Made by a program: the position numbers and the translations under genes. A DNA stretch of 64,000 bases from Nocardioides sp. (GTDB lineage Bacteria; Actinomycetota; Actinomycetes; Propionibacteriales; Nocardioidaceae). Shown piece after piece: positions 8,324-17,651 of the stretch. The stretch is from positions 51,609 through 115,608 of the forward strand of contig NZ_JASLGR010000027.1 of assembly GCF_030150155.1 (NCBI RefSeq). The letters are read 5' to 3'. Each line of letters opens with the position of its first letter. Position 1 is the stretch's first letter. The notes beneath the pieces were generated by a model, which saw only the letters and a program-made list of their open reading frames with translations, ran no database searches and was not told the origin of the DNA.

Positions 8324-11300
8324 GTGCTCAGACGATGGTTCCCGCAGGTGCCCTGACGCGGCACTGCAGCGCGTGCGGCTCCGACCTTCCGGGGTTCGCC
8401 CCCGGTCCGGGCGGCCGCCCCGACGCTGCCTGCCCGCGGTGCGGCAGCCTGGAGCGGCACCGCTTCCTCGGCCTGGTGCTGGAGATCTCGGTGCCGATGC
8501 TCGACCCGATCGACGTCCTGCTCGACATCGCGCCCTCGCCCCAGACGACGGCGATCTTCGAGCGGGTCGCGCCCGGCCTGCACTGCCGCCTCGACCTCGG
8601 CGCCGACAACCGCCTCGTCGACGTCCTGGGCAGCGTCACCGCGCTGCCCCACCGTGACGACTCCGTCGACCTGCTGGTCTGCTCCCACGTCCTGGAGCAC
8701 GTCCCCGACGACCGCGCCGCGATGCGGGAGATCGCCCGAGTGCTGCGTCCCGGTGGGCTCGGCATCATCGCGGTGCCGTTCCGTGCCGGTGTCCCCACCG
8801 ACGAGGACCCGAGTGCCTCGGATGCCGAGCGGATCCGTCGCTTCGGCCAGGCCGACCACGTCCGCTACTACGGCGACGACTTCGAGGATCGGCTCACCGA
8901 GGCCGGCCTGAACTGGCAGCGCGAGACCCCGCTGGACCTGCTCGGTGAGGACGGCGTACGCCGACACGGGCTCAACCCCGACGAGCCGGTGTGGCTGGTC
9001 GGTGCGCCCAGTGGTGTCGTCGAGCTGAACGAGACCCTCGACGTGCTCTCCGACCCCGAGTTCCACCGTGCCTTCGACGACTCCTTCGCTCCGGCCACGA
9101 CCCGGGTCGTGGTGCGGACGCCGGCCCAGTCGCCGCTGCCGCTGCGCGCGGCGGACTGGGTGGAGCTCTACGCCGCCGACTTCGCCCTGGACGACCACGT
9201 CGTCGAGGCCGACGCGGACGTGCGCACCTACGTCCGGCTCCCGCAGCGCCCGCACACTCTGCCGGGGCGCCTGGTGGTCAGTCTGACCTCCTACCCGGCC
9301 CGGTTCGGCACCCTCGAGCTGACCCTGCGCCGGCTGCTGCACCAGAGCGTGACCGCCGACGAGGTGGTGCTCTGGGTCGCACCCGAGGACGAGCCGCGTC
9401 TGCCCGGCGGCGTGCGGCGTCTCACTCAGCGCGGCCTCACCATCAGGACCACGCCCGACACCCGGTCCTACAAGAAGATCATCCCGGCGCTGGAGGCCTA
9501 CCCGGACGCGTTCGTGCTGGTCGTGGACGACGACCAGGTGTACCCGCTCGACACGGTGGGCCCGCTGGTGGCGGCGTACCGCTCGAACGAGGAGGTGCTG
9601 TGCCGGCGCGCCCACGCCGTGAGCCTGGACGACGCCGGCCGGATCCGGCCCTACGCGCAGTGGCACCACGAGCTCGGCGCCGGCCACAGCGGGGTCGAGG
9701 TCTTCCCGACCGGCTGCGGCGGCACGCTGTACCCGCCCCACTCCTTCGCCGCCGAGGTCTCCGACGAGGCCACCTTCACCGCGCTGGCGCCCGAGGCCGA
9801 CGACGTCTGGCTCTACTGGATGATGCGTCGCGCCGGCCGGGTGGCCCGCGTGGTCGGTCCGACCTGGCTGAACGAGACCTGGCCGGGCTCGCAGACCTCC
9901 TCGCTGATGGAGTCGAACTGGTCGGGCGGCAACGACCGGCAGATCGCGGCGATGCTCGACCGCTTCGGCTCGCCGCTGGACGAGGTCGCACCCGTGCCGG
10001 CTCCGGCCGCAGCGGCCGCAGCGGTCGCCCCGGCGCAGACTCCGGCCCGGACCCCGGCTCGCTCCGCTGCCGCGATGCCCAAGCCGGTCGCCCCGGTCCG
10101 GCTGGCGGGGGAGACCTTCGACAGCGCGGCGTACTGGAGCGAGCGCTACCGCGATGGGGGCCACTCCGGTGCCGGTTCCTACGGCCGCCTCGCCGAGTTC
10201 AAGGCCGAGGTGCTCAACGCCTTCGTCGCCCGGCACGGGCTGACCACCGTGATCGAGTTCGGCTCCGGTGACGGCGCCCAGCTCGAGCTGGCCGCCTACC
10301 CGCGCTACGTCGGCTACGACGTCGCCGAGCGCAGCCTGCAGCTGTGCCGCGAGCGGTTCGCCGGCGACCCGACCAAGGCGTTCGTCCACACCGACGCCTA
10401 CGCCGGGGAGCGGGCCGACCTATCGCTCTCCCTGGACGTGATCTACCACCTGGTCGAGGACCCGGTCTTCGAGCTCTACATGACCCGGCTCTTCGACGCC
10501 GGTGAGCGGTTCGTGATCGTCTACGCCTCCAACGTCGACGAGGCCACCACCGCCTCCCACGTCCGGCACCGTCGCTTCACCGACTGGGTCGCGGCGCACC
10601 GCCCGGAGTTCACCCTCGTCGAGCACATCCCGAACCGCTACCCGCTGGTCTCCGACCCGGCCGAGGAGTCCTTCGCCGACTTCTTCGTCTTCGCCCGTAC
10701 GACGGCCGACGTCACGTCGACGGCCACGGTTCCGGCGTCTGCTCCCGCAGCCTCGGCTCCTGCTCCCGGGGCGTCCGCCGCGGCCCGAGCCTGGCAACCG
10801 ACGAAGTACGCCCTGGTCGACGGCCTGCTCCAGGCCACCACCGACCCCGCGGAGCTCTCCCCGACGTCGCGCCTGGTGGCCTCGCTGACGGCGAAGTTCT
10901 ACAACCGGGTGATCCCCGACTTCGCCCACGGCCGGCTGCTCGACCTGGGGTGTGGCAAGGTGCCGATGCGGGGACTGTACGAGCGCTACGTCGACGAGGT
11001 CGTGACCGCCGACTGGCCGTCCTCGCTGCACGCCAACGACCACCTCGACGTGACCTGCGACCTGACCGCGCCGCTGCCGTTCGGCGACGCCGAGTTCGAC
11101 ACCGTGCTCTTCTCCGACGTGCTCGAGCACCTGCCCGACCCCGAGCTCGCGATGGCCGAGATCAGCCGGATCCTGCGGCCCGGGGGAGTGCTGCTGCTCA
11201 ACACCCCGTTCCTGTACTGGATCCACGAGGCTCCGCACGACTACTACCGGCACACCCGCTTCTCCCTGGAGCGGCTGGTCGCCGGGGCCGGGCTGTCGCT

Positions 11301-11505
11301 GCCGGTGATGGTCCAGCTCGGCGGGGCGATGGAGTCGCTGGCCGACATGATCGGCAAGGTGCTGCCGCGGCTGCACCCCGAGGGTGCGGTCTGGGGTCGG
11401 GCGCTCCAGGACCTGGCCTGGCAGCGCCACGCCGCCGAGCCGACCCTCGGCGTCGAGGAGGACGGCTTCCCCCTCGCGCACGGACTGGTCGCTGTCAAAC
11501 CCTGA
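8320..11505 (+). CDS. Methyltransferase-glycosyltransferase-methyltransferase-methyltransferase fusion
   Basis: A 1061-residue protein starting at GTG 8320, which overlaps the previous stop by 4 bp. An N-terminal zinc-ribbon-like Cys4 (HCSACG and CPRCG, residues ~14-45) leads into class I SAM methyltransferase 1: LLDIAPS near 68, then SHVLEHVPDD, then VLRPGG. Residues ~315-550 form a GT-like domain: RLVVSLTSYPARF, LVVDDDQVYP near 401, then EADDVWLYWMM. An Ala/Pro linker follows. Methyltransferase 2 (residues ~590-800) has VIEFGSGDGAQ near 644 and SLDVIYHLVED. A second Ala/Pro linker precedes methyltransferase 3 (from ~830): LLDLGCGKVPMRG near 874, FSDVLEHLPD, ILRPGGVLLLNTPF. The natural role would be transfer of a sugar followed by O-methylation, or methylation that caps chain growth. 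Acceptors and methylation sites are unknown. Confidence 0.85.
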   Translation: MSAQTMVPAGALTRHCSACGSDLPGFAPGPGGRPDAACPRCGSLERHRFLGLVLEISVPMLDPIDVLLDIAPSPQTTAIFERVAPGLHCRLDLGADNRLVDVLGSVTALPHRDDSVDLLVCSHVLEHVPDDRAAMREIARVLRPGGLGIIAVPFRAGVPTDEDPSASDAERIRRFGQADHVRYYGDDFEDRLTEAGLNWQRETPLDLLGEDGVRRHGLNPDEPVWLVGAPSGVVELNETLDVLSDPEFHRAFDDSFAPATTRVVVRTPAQSPLPLRAADWVELYAADFALDDHVVEADADVRTYVRLPQRPHTLPGRLVVSLTSYPARFGTLELTLRRLLHQSVTADEVVLWVAPEDEPRLPGGVRRLTQRGLTIRTTPDTRSYKKIIPALEAYPDAFVLVVDDDQVYPLDTVGPLVAAYRSNEEVLCRRAHAVSLDDAGRIRPYAQWHHELGAGHSGVEVFPTGCGGTLYPPHSFAAEVSDEATFTALAPEADDVWLYWMMRRAGRVARVVGPTWLNETWPGSQTSSLMESNWSGGNDRQIAAMLDRFGSPLDEVAPVPAPAAAAAAVAPAQTPARTPARSAAAMPKPVAPVRLAGETFDSAAYWSERYRDGGHSGAGSYGRLAEFKAEVLNAFVARHGLTTVIEFGSGDGAQLELAAYPRYVGYDVAERSLQLCRERFAGDPTKAFVHTDAYAGERADLSLSLDVIYHLVEDPVFELYMTRLFDAGERFVIVYASNVDEATTASHVRHRRFTDWVAAHRPEFTLVEHIPNRYPLVSDPAEESFADFFVFARTTADVTSTATVPASAPAASAPAPGASAAARAWQPTKYALVDGLLQATTDPAELSPTSRLVASLTAKFYNRVIPDFAHGRLLDLGCGKVPMRGLYERYVDEVVTADWPSSLHANDHLDVTCDLTAPLPFGDAEFDTVLFSDVLEHLPDPELAMAEISRILRPGGVLLLNTPFLYWIHEAPHDYYRHTRFSLERLVAGAGLSLPVMVQLGGAMESLADMIGKVLPRLHPEGAVWGRALQDLAWQRHAAEPTLGVEEDGFPLAHGLVAVKP

Positions 11506-11539
11506 GCGTTTGACCAGGTCAGACCTGGGTGAGAGATTT

Positions 11540-11569
11540 GGAGACGGTCCCTGTTGCGGGACCGTCTCC
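11540..11569 (+). terminator. 12-bp perfect hairpin after the first glycan operon
   Basis: GAGACGGTCCC (11541-11551), loop TGTTGC, GGGACCGTCTC (11558-11568), plus one more G-C pair outside. It lies 35 bases after the methyltransferase fusion stop and 23 bases before the small coiled-coil gene. There is no U-tract, as is common for actinobacterial terminators. It could instead act as an attenuator for the downstream small gene. Confidence 0.6.
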
Positions 11570-11591
11570 GAAGATCACCGAAGGAATCGTC

Positions 11592-11789
11592 ATGGCGAAG
11601 GCGTTGTGGGGCCACCTGCCCACCGACCCGCGGGCTCAGCATCTCCTGGTGAGCGACAACGCGAAGCTGCGCAACCGCGTGGCCGAGCTGAGCGCCCTGG
11701 TGGAGAAGCTCTCCGCAGAGAACGACCTGCTGGTCGCCCGTGTCGCCGAGCTGGTCGACGCGTCGCTGACCGAGATGCAGCCTGCTTGA
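11592..11789 (+). CDS. Small coiled-coil protein, function unknown
   Basis: A 65-residue protein starting ATG at 11592 with a Shine-Dalgarno GAAGGA just upstream. After MAKALWGHLPTDPRAQ, residues ~20-60 form heptads rich in Leu/Val/Glu (LRNRVAELSALVEKLSAEN), a clear single coiled coil. There is no signal peptide or membrane segment. I cannot assign a function; short 'MAKAL.GH' coiled-coil proteins are a familiar kind of actinobacterial hypothetical protein. It follows the hairpin at 11540-11569 and precedes the MFS gene by 35 bases. Good codon bias and a ribosome binding site support its being real. A longer in-frame start at 11529 would run through the hairpin and is less likely. Confidence 0.7.
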   Translation: MAKALWGHLPTDPRAQHLLVSDNAKLRNRVAELSALVEKLSAENDLLVARVAELVDASLTEMQPA

Positions 11790-11824
11790 AGCGTCCTCGA
11801 CCGCGCTGAGAGCGTGGTCGGACG

Positions 11825-13045
11825 ATGAGCCGACTCGGCGAGCTGGTCGCACCGCGACGGCTCGGGGTCGGCTTCCGGCTGTGGCTGGCCCAGAACTGGC
11901 TGACCGCGCTCGGCGGGGGTCTCGCCACCGCCGCCGGCCCGCTGCTGGTGGCCAGTCGGACTGACGACCCGCGGCTGATCTCCCTCGCCGCCCTGCTGAA
12001 CTGGCTTCCCGGCTTCGCCTTCGGCCTGTACGTCGGCGTGCTCGCCGACCGGCACGACCGCCGCCGTCTGATGCTGTGCGGCACCGCGCTCCGGATCGCG
12101 CTGCTCGGCGTCCTGGTGCTCGGGTACGCCCCGATCGCGCTGGTCCTGGTGGTGATGGTGGCGCTGGGCACCGCCGACACGATCGCCCAGACGGCGGGCC
12201 GCACGGTGCTGCCGATGCTGGTCGCCAAGCGCGACCTGGGCATCGCCAACGCCCGGTTCCAGTTCGGCTGGATGGGGATCAACCGGCTGATCGCCCCGCC
12301 CCTGGGCGCGGTGCTCTTCGTGGTGGGACAGGCGGTCCCGTTCGCGGTGCAGCTGATCTGCGGGCTGCTGGCGCTGACCCAGCTGGCCCGGCTGAGGCTG
12401 CCGCCCCACGGCGTACCGGTGGAGGATCGCGCCCGGGTGCGCGACGAGCTCCGGGCCGGGTGGCGGTGGGCCTGGCACAACCCCTCGATGCGGACCTTCA
12501 ACCTGCAGATCGTGGCGTTCAACCTGGCCTACGGGGCGGCCTGGGCGACGATGGTGCTCTACGCCCACCAGCGGCTGGGGCTGGGCACCATCGGCTACGG
12601 GCTGCTGCTGGCCTCGGTCGCGGTCGGTGGGGTGATCGGGTCGTTCACCTACGGCTGGGTGGAGCGGCGCGTCTCGTTGGGCGACATCATGCGCTACGGC
12701 CTGGTCTGGGAGACGGCCAGCTGGGCCCTGCTGGGCTGGACCGACCATGCCGCGGTGGCGTTCGTGGTGCTGGGCCTGTTCGGCATCCACGAGGGATACT
12801 GGGGTGCGACGTACGGTGCCGTCACGCAGCGGATCATCCCGACCCAGCTCCAGGGCCGGGTGGGTGCGGTCTACGTGATGCTGATGACGGGCAGCCTGGT
12901 GGTCGGAGCCGCGATCGCCGGCCCGGTCTCCCACGCGGGTGGGCTGACGGCGCCCTACTGGCTCGGCTTCGTCCTGGCCGGGCTGGCCCTGGTCGTGCTG
13001 TGGCGCCCGATCGGCACCCTGGCGCACGAGGGCAGCGCGGTGTGA
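11825..13045 (+). CDS. MFS transporter (EntS/MFS_3-like)
   Basis: A 406-residue integral membrane protein with about 12 hydrophobic segments. The loop between helices 2 and 3 carries the MFS signature GVLADRHDRRRLM. The overall pattern (LAQNWLTALGGGL at the start, then TAGRTVLPMLVAKRDLGIANA, with LQGRVGAVYVMLMTG late) resembles the MFS_3 group, which includes the enterobactin exporter EntS and macrolide-efflux-like permeases. Substrate cannot be inferred. It lies between glycan genes and smc. It does not look like a Wzx-type polysaccharide flippase, so I do not connect it to polymer export. Confidence 0.85.
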   Translation: MSRLGELVAPRRLGVGFRLWLAQNWLTALGGGLATAAGPLLVASRTDDPRLISLAALLNWLPGFAFGLYVGVLADRHDRRRLMLCGTALRIALLGVLVLGYAPIALVLVVMVALGTADTIAQTAGRTVLPMLVAKRDLGIANARFQFGWMGINRLIAPPLGAVLFVVGQAVPFAVQLICGLLALTQLARLRLPPHGVPVEDRARVRDELRAGWRWAWHNPSMRTFNLQIVAFNLAYGAAWATMVLYAHQRLGLGTIGYGLLLASVAVGGVIGSFTYGWVERRVSLGDIMRYGLVWETASWALLGWTDHAAVAFVVLGLFGIHEGYWGATYGAVTQRIIPTQLQGRVGAVYVMLMTGSLVVGAAIAGPVSHAGGLTAPYWLGFVLAGLALVVLWRPIGTLAHEGSAV

Positions 13046-13072
13046 GTCCTGCGGTGAGCGTGGCCGGGATAG

Positions 13073-13078
13073 TAGGGT
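13073..13078 (+). promoter_or_regulatory. Candidate -10 box for smc
   Basis: TAGGGT lies 52 bases before the smc ATG, in the 84-bp gap after the MFS gene. It fits the actinobacterial TAnnnT -10 pattern. No convincing -35 is visible. A purine-rich Shine-Dalgarno (AGGAGAG) sits between it and the ATG. Confidence 0.4.
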
Positions 13079-13129
13079 CCGGTAGCGGTAGGTGAACGAA
13101 GCAGTGTGCGAGGTCCCAGGAGAGCCCCG

Positions 13130-16100
13130 ATGTACCTGAAGAGCCTGACCCTCAAGGGGTTCAAGTCCTTCGCGTCGGCCACGACCCTCCAGCTCGAGCC
13201 CGGCATCACCTGCATCGTGGGGCCCAACGGATCGGGCAAGTCCAACGTCGTCGACGCCCTGGCCTGGGTGATGGGCGAGGCCAGTGCCAAGAGCCTGCGC
13301 GGCGGCAAGATGGACGACGTCATCTTCGCCGGAACGTCGGGCCGCGCCCCCCTGGGCCGGGCCGAGGTGCTGCTCACCATCGACAACACCGACGGCGCCC
13401 TCCCGATCGAGTACGCCGAGGTCACCATCTCGCGCACGATGTTCCGCACCGGCGGGTCGGAATACGCGATCAACGGCCAGAGCTGCCGGCTGCTCGACGT
13501 CCAGGAGTTGCTGAGCGACTCCGGCATCGGACGCGAGATGCATGTCATCGTCGGTCAGGGGCAGCTCGACACCATCCTGCATGCCACTCCCGAGGACCGG
13601 CGCGGGTTCGTCGAGGAGGCGGCCGGCGTCCTCAAGCACCGCAAGCGCAAGGAGAAGGCGCTGCGCAAGCTGGAGTCGACCGAGGGCAACCTCAACCGGC
13701 TCGGGGACTTGATCAGCGAGATCCGCCGTCAGCTCAAGCCGTTGGGCCGCCAGGCCGAGGTCGCCCGGCAGGCCGCCACCGTCCAGGCCGACGTCCGCGA
13801 CGCCCGCGCCCGACTGCTCGCCGACGACCTGGTCAGCGCGCGGGAGTCGCTGGCCACCGAGCTCGCCGACGAGTCGGTCGTCCAGGCCCGCAAGGCCACC
13901 GTCGAGCAGGCCCTGACCGAGGGCCGCGAGCGGGAGACGGCGCTGGAGGCGGCGCTGCGTGAGGACCTGCCGGCGCTGGCGCAGGCCCAGGAGACGTGGT
14001 TCGGTCTCAACGGGCTGCGCGAGCGGTTGCGCGGCACCGCGTCCCTGGCCGCCGAGCGGATGCGCAACGCGTCGGCCCTGCCCAGCGTGCAGGGCGGCCG
14101 CGACCCCGAGGAGCTTGAGGCGCAGGCCGAGCGGGCCCGGGTCGCCGAGGCCGAGATGGACGCCGAGGTCACCGCCCAGCGCACCGCGCTGGAGGAGGCG
14201 GTCAACGCACGCAAGAGCGCCGAGGACGCCGCCGCCGAGGAGGACCGCCGGATCGCGGCCCTGCATCGCGCTGCGGCCGACCGGCGTGAGGGGCTGGCCC
14301 GCCTGACCGGCCAGGTCAACGCGCTCAGGACCCGCGCCGCCGCCGCCGACGAGGAGGTCGGCCGGCTCGCGCTGGCCCGGGAGGAGGCCACCGCCCGCGC
14401 CGACCGTGCCCAGCGTGACTACACCGCTCTGGAGACCCAGGTCGCTGGCCTCGATGCGGGTGAGGAGGGCCTCGACGCCGAGCACGAGGACGCCTCGGCG
14501 GCGCTGGCCGACGTCGAGGAGCGGCTCGCCGCCCTGCGCGACCAGGCCCAGCAGGCCGACCGCGACCGGACCGCGCTGGCCGCCCGCAAGGACGCCCTCG
14601 AGGTCGGCCTGGCCCGCAAGGACGGCGCCGGGGCGCTGCTCGCCACTGCTGCGACGGTCGACGGACTGGTCGGCTCGGTGGCGACGGTGCTCAGTGTCGC
14701 CGCCGGCTTCGAGACCGCGATCGCGAGCGCGCTCGGCACGATGGCCGACGCCGTCGTGGTCGCCGACGCCGAGGCCGCCGTCGGGGCGATCGACCTGCTC
14801 AAGCGTGACGACCTCGGCCGCGCCGACCTGCTGCTCGGTGGTGCCGCCGTCCCCGCCGACCCGTGGCCCGCGCTCCCCGACGGTGCGGTCTGGGCCGTGG
14901 ACCAGGTCTCGTGCCCTGACGATCTCGCCGCCGCGGTACGCCGGCAGCTGGACCGGATCGCGGTGGTCGAGGATCTGGCCGCTGCCCGTGCGCTGATCGG
15001 GGCCGTGCCCGAGGTGGTCGCGGTGACCCGTGAGGGTGACCTGCTCGCCGCCACCTTCGCCGCCGGCGGCTCGGCGGCGGGGCAGAGCCTGATCGAGATC
15101 CAGGCCGCCGTCGACGACGCGGGGGAGAAGCTGGCCGCCGCGGTGGCGACCTCGGAGCGGCTGACCTTCGAGACGTCGGGCCTGGAGGCCGAGCGGCTCG
15201 ACGCCCAGAAGCGGGTCGACGTCGCCCTCGCGCAGCTGCACGAGTCCGACGCCACCCTGGCGGCCGTGGCCGAGGAGCTCGCCCAGTACGGAGCCCACGC
15301 TCGTGCCGCCCGCGGCGAGGCCGAGCGGCTGGGCCAGGCGATCGAGAAGGTGCTGGCCTCCCGGGAGGAGGCGCTCGCCGGGCTCGGTGACCTGGAGAGC
15401 CGCCTGGCCTCGGCCGAGGAGGTCACCGACGAGGAGCCCGACACCGGCGACCGGGAGACGTTCGCCGAGGCGGCCCGGACCGCGCGCCAGGCCGAGATGG
15501 ACGCACGGCTCGCGCTGCGGACCTCCGAGGAGCGCGCCCGGGCCCTGCACGGCCGCGCCGACTCGCTGCTGCGGGCGGCCGCCGCCGAGCGCGAGGCGCG
15601 GGCCAAGGCGATCGCCCAGCGCGAGCGGCTGATCCGCGAGGGCCGTGCGGCCGAGGCGGTCAGCACTGCCGTTGCCGCCGTCCTGACCCGTCTGGAGGCG
15701 GCGATCGAGGCCGCCTCGGCGGCCCGCACCGAGATCGAGCAGGCCCGACTCGGCCGGGAGCAGCAGCTCCTCGACGTCCGCTCCACGGTGCGTCGGCTGG
15801 GCTCCGAGCTCGACGAGCTGGTCTCCAGTGCACACCGCGACGAGTTGGCCCGCAGCCAGCAGCGGATGCGGATCGAGCAGCTCGAGGAGCGCTCCCTGGA
15901 CGACCTCGGCCTCGACCCCGAGGTGCTGGTGGTCGAGTACGGCCCCAGCGTGCCGATCCCGGTCGCCCCGACCGAGGACGACCCGGAGCCGGAGCCTGCG
16001 GCGTACGTCCGCGAGGAGCAGACCAAGCGGCTGCGCACCGCCGAGCGGGCCCTGTCGATGCTGGGCAAGGTCAACCCGCTGGCGCTGGAGGAGTTCTCCG

Positions 16101-16663
16101 CGATGGAGGAGCGCCACCAGTTCCTCACCGAGCAGCTGGAGGACCTGCGGACCACCCGCAAGGACCTGCTCGACATCGTGCGTGAGGTCGACGCCCGGGT
16201 GGAGCAGGTCTTCGCCGAGGCGTACGCCGACGTCACCGCCGCCTTCGACCACGTCTTCTCCCGGCTCTTCCCCGGTGGTGAGGGCAGGCTGGTGCTGACC
16301 GATCCGGCCAACATGCTGACCACCGGGATCGAGGTGGAGGCCCGACCCGCGGGCAAGAAGGTCAAGCGGCTCTCGCTGCTCTCCGGCGGTGAGCGCTCCC
16401 TGGTGGCGGTGGCCTTCCTGGTCTCGCTGTTCAAGGCCCGCCCGTCGCCGTTCTACATCCTCGACGAGGTCGAGGCGGCCCTGGACGACACCAACCTGGG
16501 ACGCCTGCTGGAGATCTACGAGGAGCTGCGCGAGCACTCCCAGCTGCTGGTGATCACCCACCAGAAGCGCACGATGGAGGTCGGTGACGCGCTGTACGGC
16601 GTCACCATGCGCGGCGACGGCGTCTCCACCGTGATCAGCCAGCGCCTGCGGGAGCCGGAGTGA
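13130..16663 (+). CDS. smc: Chromosome segregation protein SMC
   Basis: The SMC ATPase of the Smc-ScpAB condensin; a 1177-residue dimer-forming protein that compacts and segregates the chromosome. The N-terminal head has Walker A GPNGSGKSN (residues ~32-40) and the Q-loop region (IVGQGQLDTIL). Long coiled coils flank the hinge (residues ~506-645: GLVGSVATVLSVAAGFETAI, then ADAVVVADAEAA). The C-terminal head has the ABC signature LLSGGERSLVAVAFL and Walker B FYILDEVEAALDD. ATG 13130 (MYLKSLTLKGFKSF) is the family start and has AGGAGAG upstream; an in-frame GTG at 13106 is rejected. Its stop is one base from the stop of the convergent gene 16665-17645. Normally followed by ftsY; here 4.5 kb of glycan genes intervene. 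Confidence 0.98.
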   Translation: MYLKSLTLKGFKSFASATTLQLEPGITCIVGPNGSGKSNVVDALAWVMGEASAKSLRGGKMDDVIFAGTSGRAPLGRAEVLLTIDNTDGALPIEYAEVTISRTMFRTGGSEYAINGQSCRLLDVQELLSDSGIGREMHVIVGQGQLDTILHATPEDRRGFVEEAAGVLKHRKRKEKALRKLESTEGNLNRLGDLISEIRRQLKPLGRQAEVARQAATVQADVRDARARLLADDLVSARESLATELADESVVQARKATVEQALTEGRERETALEAALREDLPALAQAQETWFGLNGLRERLRGTASLAAERMRNASALPSVQGGRDPEELEAQAERARVAEAEMDAEVTAQRTALEEAVNARKSAEDAAAEEDRRIAALHRAAADRREGLARLTGQVNALRTRAAAADEEVGRLALAREEATARADRAQRDYTALETQVAGLDAGEEGLDAEHEDASAALADVEERLAALRDQAQQADRDRTALAARKDALEVGLARKDGAGALLATAATVDGLVGSVATVLSVAAGFETAIASALGTMADAVVVADAEAAVGAIDLLKRDDLGRADLLLGGAAVPADPWPALPDGAVWAVDQVSCPDDLAAAVRRQLDRIAVVEDLAAARALIGAVPEVVAVTREGDLLAATFAAGGSAAGQSLIEIQAAVDDAGEKLAAAVATSERLTFETSGLEAERLDAQKRVDVALAQLHESDATLAAVAEELAQYGAHARAARGEAERLGQAIEKVLASREEALAGLGDLESRLASAEEVTDEEPDTGDRETFAEAARTARQAEMDARLALRTSEERARALHGRADSLLRAAAAEREARAKAIAQRERLIREGRAAEAVSTAVAAVLTRLEAAIEAASAARTEIEQARLGREQQLLDVRSTVRRLGSELDELVSSAHRDELARSQQRMRIEQLEERSLDDLGLDPEVLVVEYGPSVPIPVAPTEDDPEPEPAAYVREEQTKRLRTAERALSMLGKVNPLALEEFSAMEERHQFLTEQLEDLRTTRKDLLDIVREVDARVEQVFAEAYADVTAAFDHVFSRLFPGGEGRLVLTDPANMLTTGIEVEARPAGKKVKRLSLLSGGERSLVAVAFLVSLFKARPSPFYILDEVEAALDDTNLGRLLEIYEELREHSQLLVITHQKRTMEVGDALYGVTMRGDGVSTVISQRLREPE

Positions 16664-16664
16664 G

Positions 16665-17645
16665 TCAGCGCGCGGTGGACGCCGCGGCACGGAACACGGT
16701 GGCGTAGCGCTTAGCGGTGTCGTTCAGGCTCGCTCCCGGCAGGCTGGGACGGGCACCGGGTAGGGGCAACGCCACGTCGGCGACGATCTCAGCGAGCGCG
16801 GCGGAGTCGAGGGCGGCCGGGAGCAGAGGCAGCCAGGTGGCACCGACCTGACTCTGCAGTGCACGCATCGCCGCGGTGTCGGGCACCAGCACCGGACGGT
16901 CGACGGCGAGGGAGAGGTAGACCGCACTCAAGTCCTCCGGCTCCTCCACCGAGGGCACCACGACGAGCTCGGCGGCCGAGATCTCCTGGACAAGCGCCCC
17001 GTCGGAGAGACGCTCCGTCCGGGCGTCGCAGCCGTCGAGCAGTGCTCGGGTGGGCGCGTCGGCCGCGCCCACGAAGCGCACGCCGGACGGGGGCGGCGAC
17101 ACCGCCACCAGCTCCTGCAGACCGGGGCCCAAGCGGCTGGCACCGACCCACAGCACGCGGCCGGGGACCTGTGCGGCGCGGGGGTAGCCGAGGAACCGGT
17201 CGCGGTGGTCGGCGTACGGGATCACGGTGACGGGCTTGCCCGTCGGCGGCTTGACGGAGTCGTCGAACACGACGAAGGCCGAGGTGAACCGGTCCAGGAC
17301 GCGGGCCGCCAAGCGAGGCCACCGTCCGCCCTGTCGGTCGGCCTCGGTGAGGGTGCGGACCAGTGCGATGCCACGTCGCTGCAGGTCGCGCCCGACACGG
17401 AGCGTCTCCAGCACCAGGCGGGGGCCAGTCGGCCCCTGGGCGCCGAAGAGCGAGCCGAAGCGGGGGAGAAAGACCACATCGAGGTCGGTCTGGGCGAGGA
17501 GGGCGCGCCCGAAACGGTAGTCGACTCCGGACTCGTCCTCTCCGACCACCTGATCGATGTAGCGGACCGTCGAACCGGTACGGCGGTGGATGACGAGCAC
17601 CCGCAGGGGGGCGGTGTCGGTCTCGGTGGTCCGGGGGTGAGGCAC
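16665..17645 (-). CDS. Putative GT-B-type glycosyltransferase
   Basis: A 326-residue soluble protein. The N-terminus (APLRVLVIHRRTGSTVRYID) looks like the first Rossmann strand of a GT-B fold. The middle has VLWVGASRLGPGLQELVAVS and VRFVGAAD. The C-terminal half has AAELVVVPSVEEPEDLSAVY and VDRPVLVPDTAAMRALQ, patterned like the donor-binding half of GT4/GT1 enzymes. The GTG at 17645 was chosen because a TATCAT -10 box sits 6 bases upstream, giving a leaderless mRNA. An upstream in-frame ATG at 17774 would run into the divergent neighbour. It is divergent from the pyruvyl transferase gene (17719) and part of the second glycan block. The fold assignment is moderate; substrate is unknown. Confidence 0.65.
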   Translation of the reverse strand: MPHPRTTETDTAPLRVLVIHRRTGSTVRYIDQVVGEDESGVDYRFGRALLAQTDLDVVFLPRFGSLFGAQGPTGPRLVLETLRVGRDLQRRGIALVRTLTEADRQGGRWPRLAARVLDRFTSAFVVFDDSVKPPTGKPVTVIPYADHRDRFLGYPRAAQVPGRVLWVGASRLGPGLQELVAVSPPPSGVRFVGAADAPTRALLDGCDARTERLSDGALVQEISAAELVVVPSVEEPEDLSAVYLSLAVDRPVLVPDTAAMRALQSQVGATWLPLLPAALDSAALAEIVADVALPLPGARPSLPGASLNDTAKRYATVFRAAASTAR

Positions 17646-17651
17646 CCACCG

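Noticed and set aside
4553..10389. Two very long reverse-strand open frames opposite the giant glycosyltransferase and methyltransferase fusion
   Set aside because: Same cause: GC-driven absence of stop codons. No recognisable domains, and the forward-strand proteins are clear.
11825..13045. The MFS permease as exporter of the glycan
   Set aside because: It resembles small-molecule exporters, not Wzx-type flippases, so a link to the glycan blocks is not supported.
11636..16690. A reverse-strand open frame of almost 1700 codons spanning the MFS and smc genes
   Set aside because: It is the antisense shadow of smc and its neighbour; the product is low-complexity Gly/Arg/Leu-rich with no domain, and high GC removes stops on the opposite strand.
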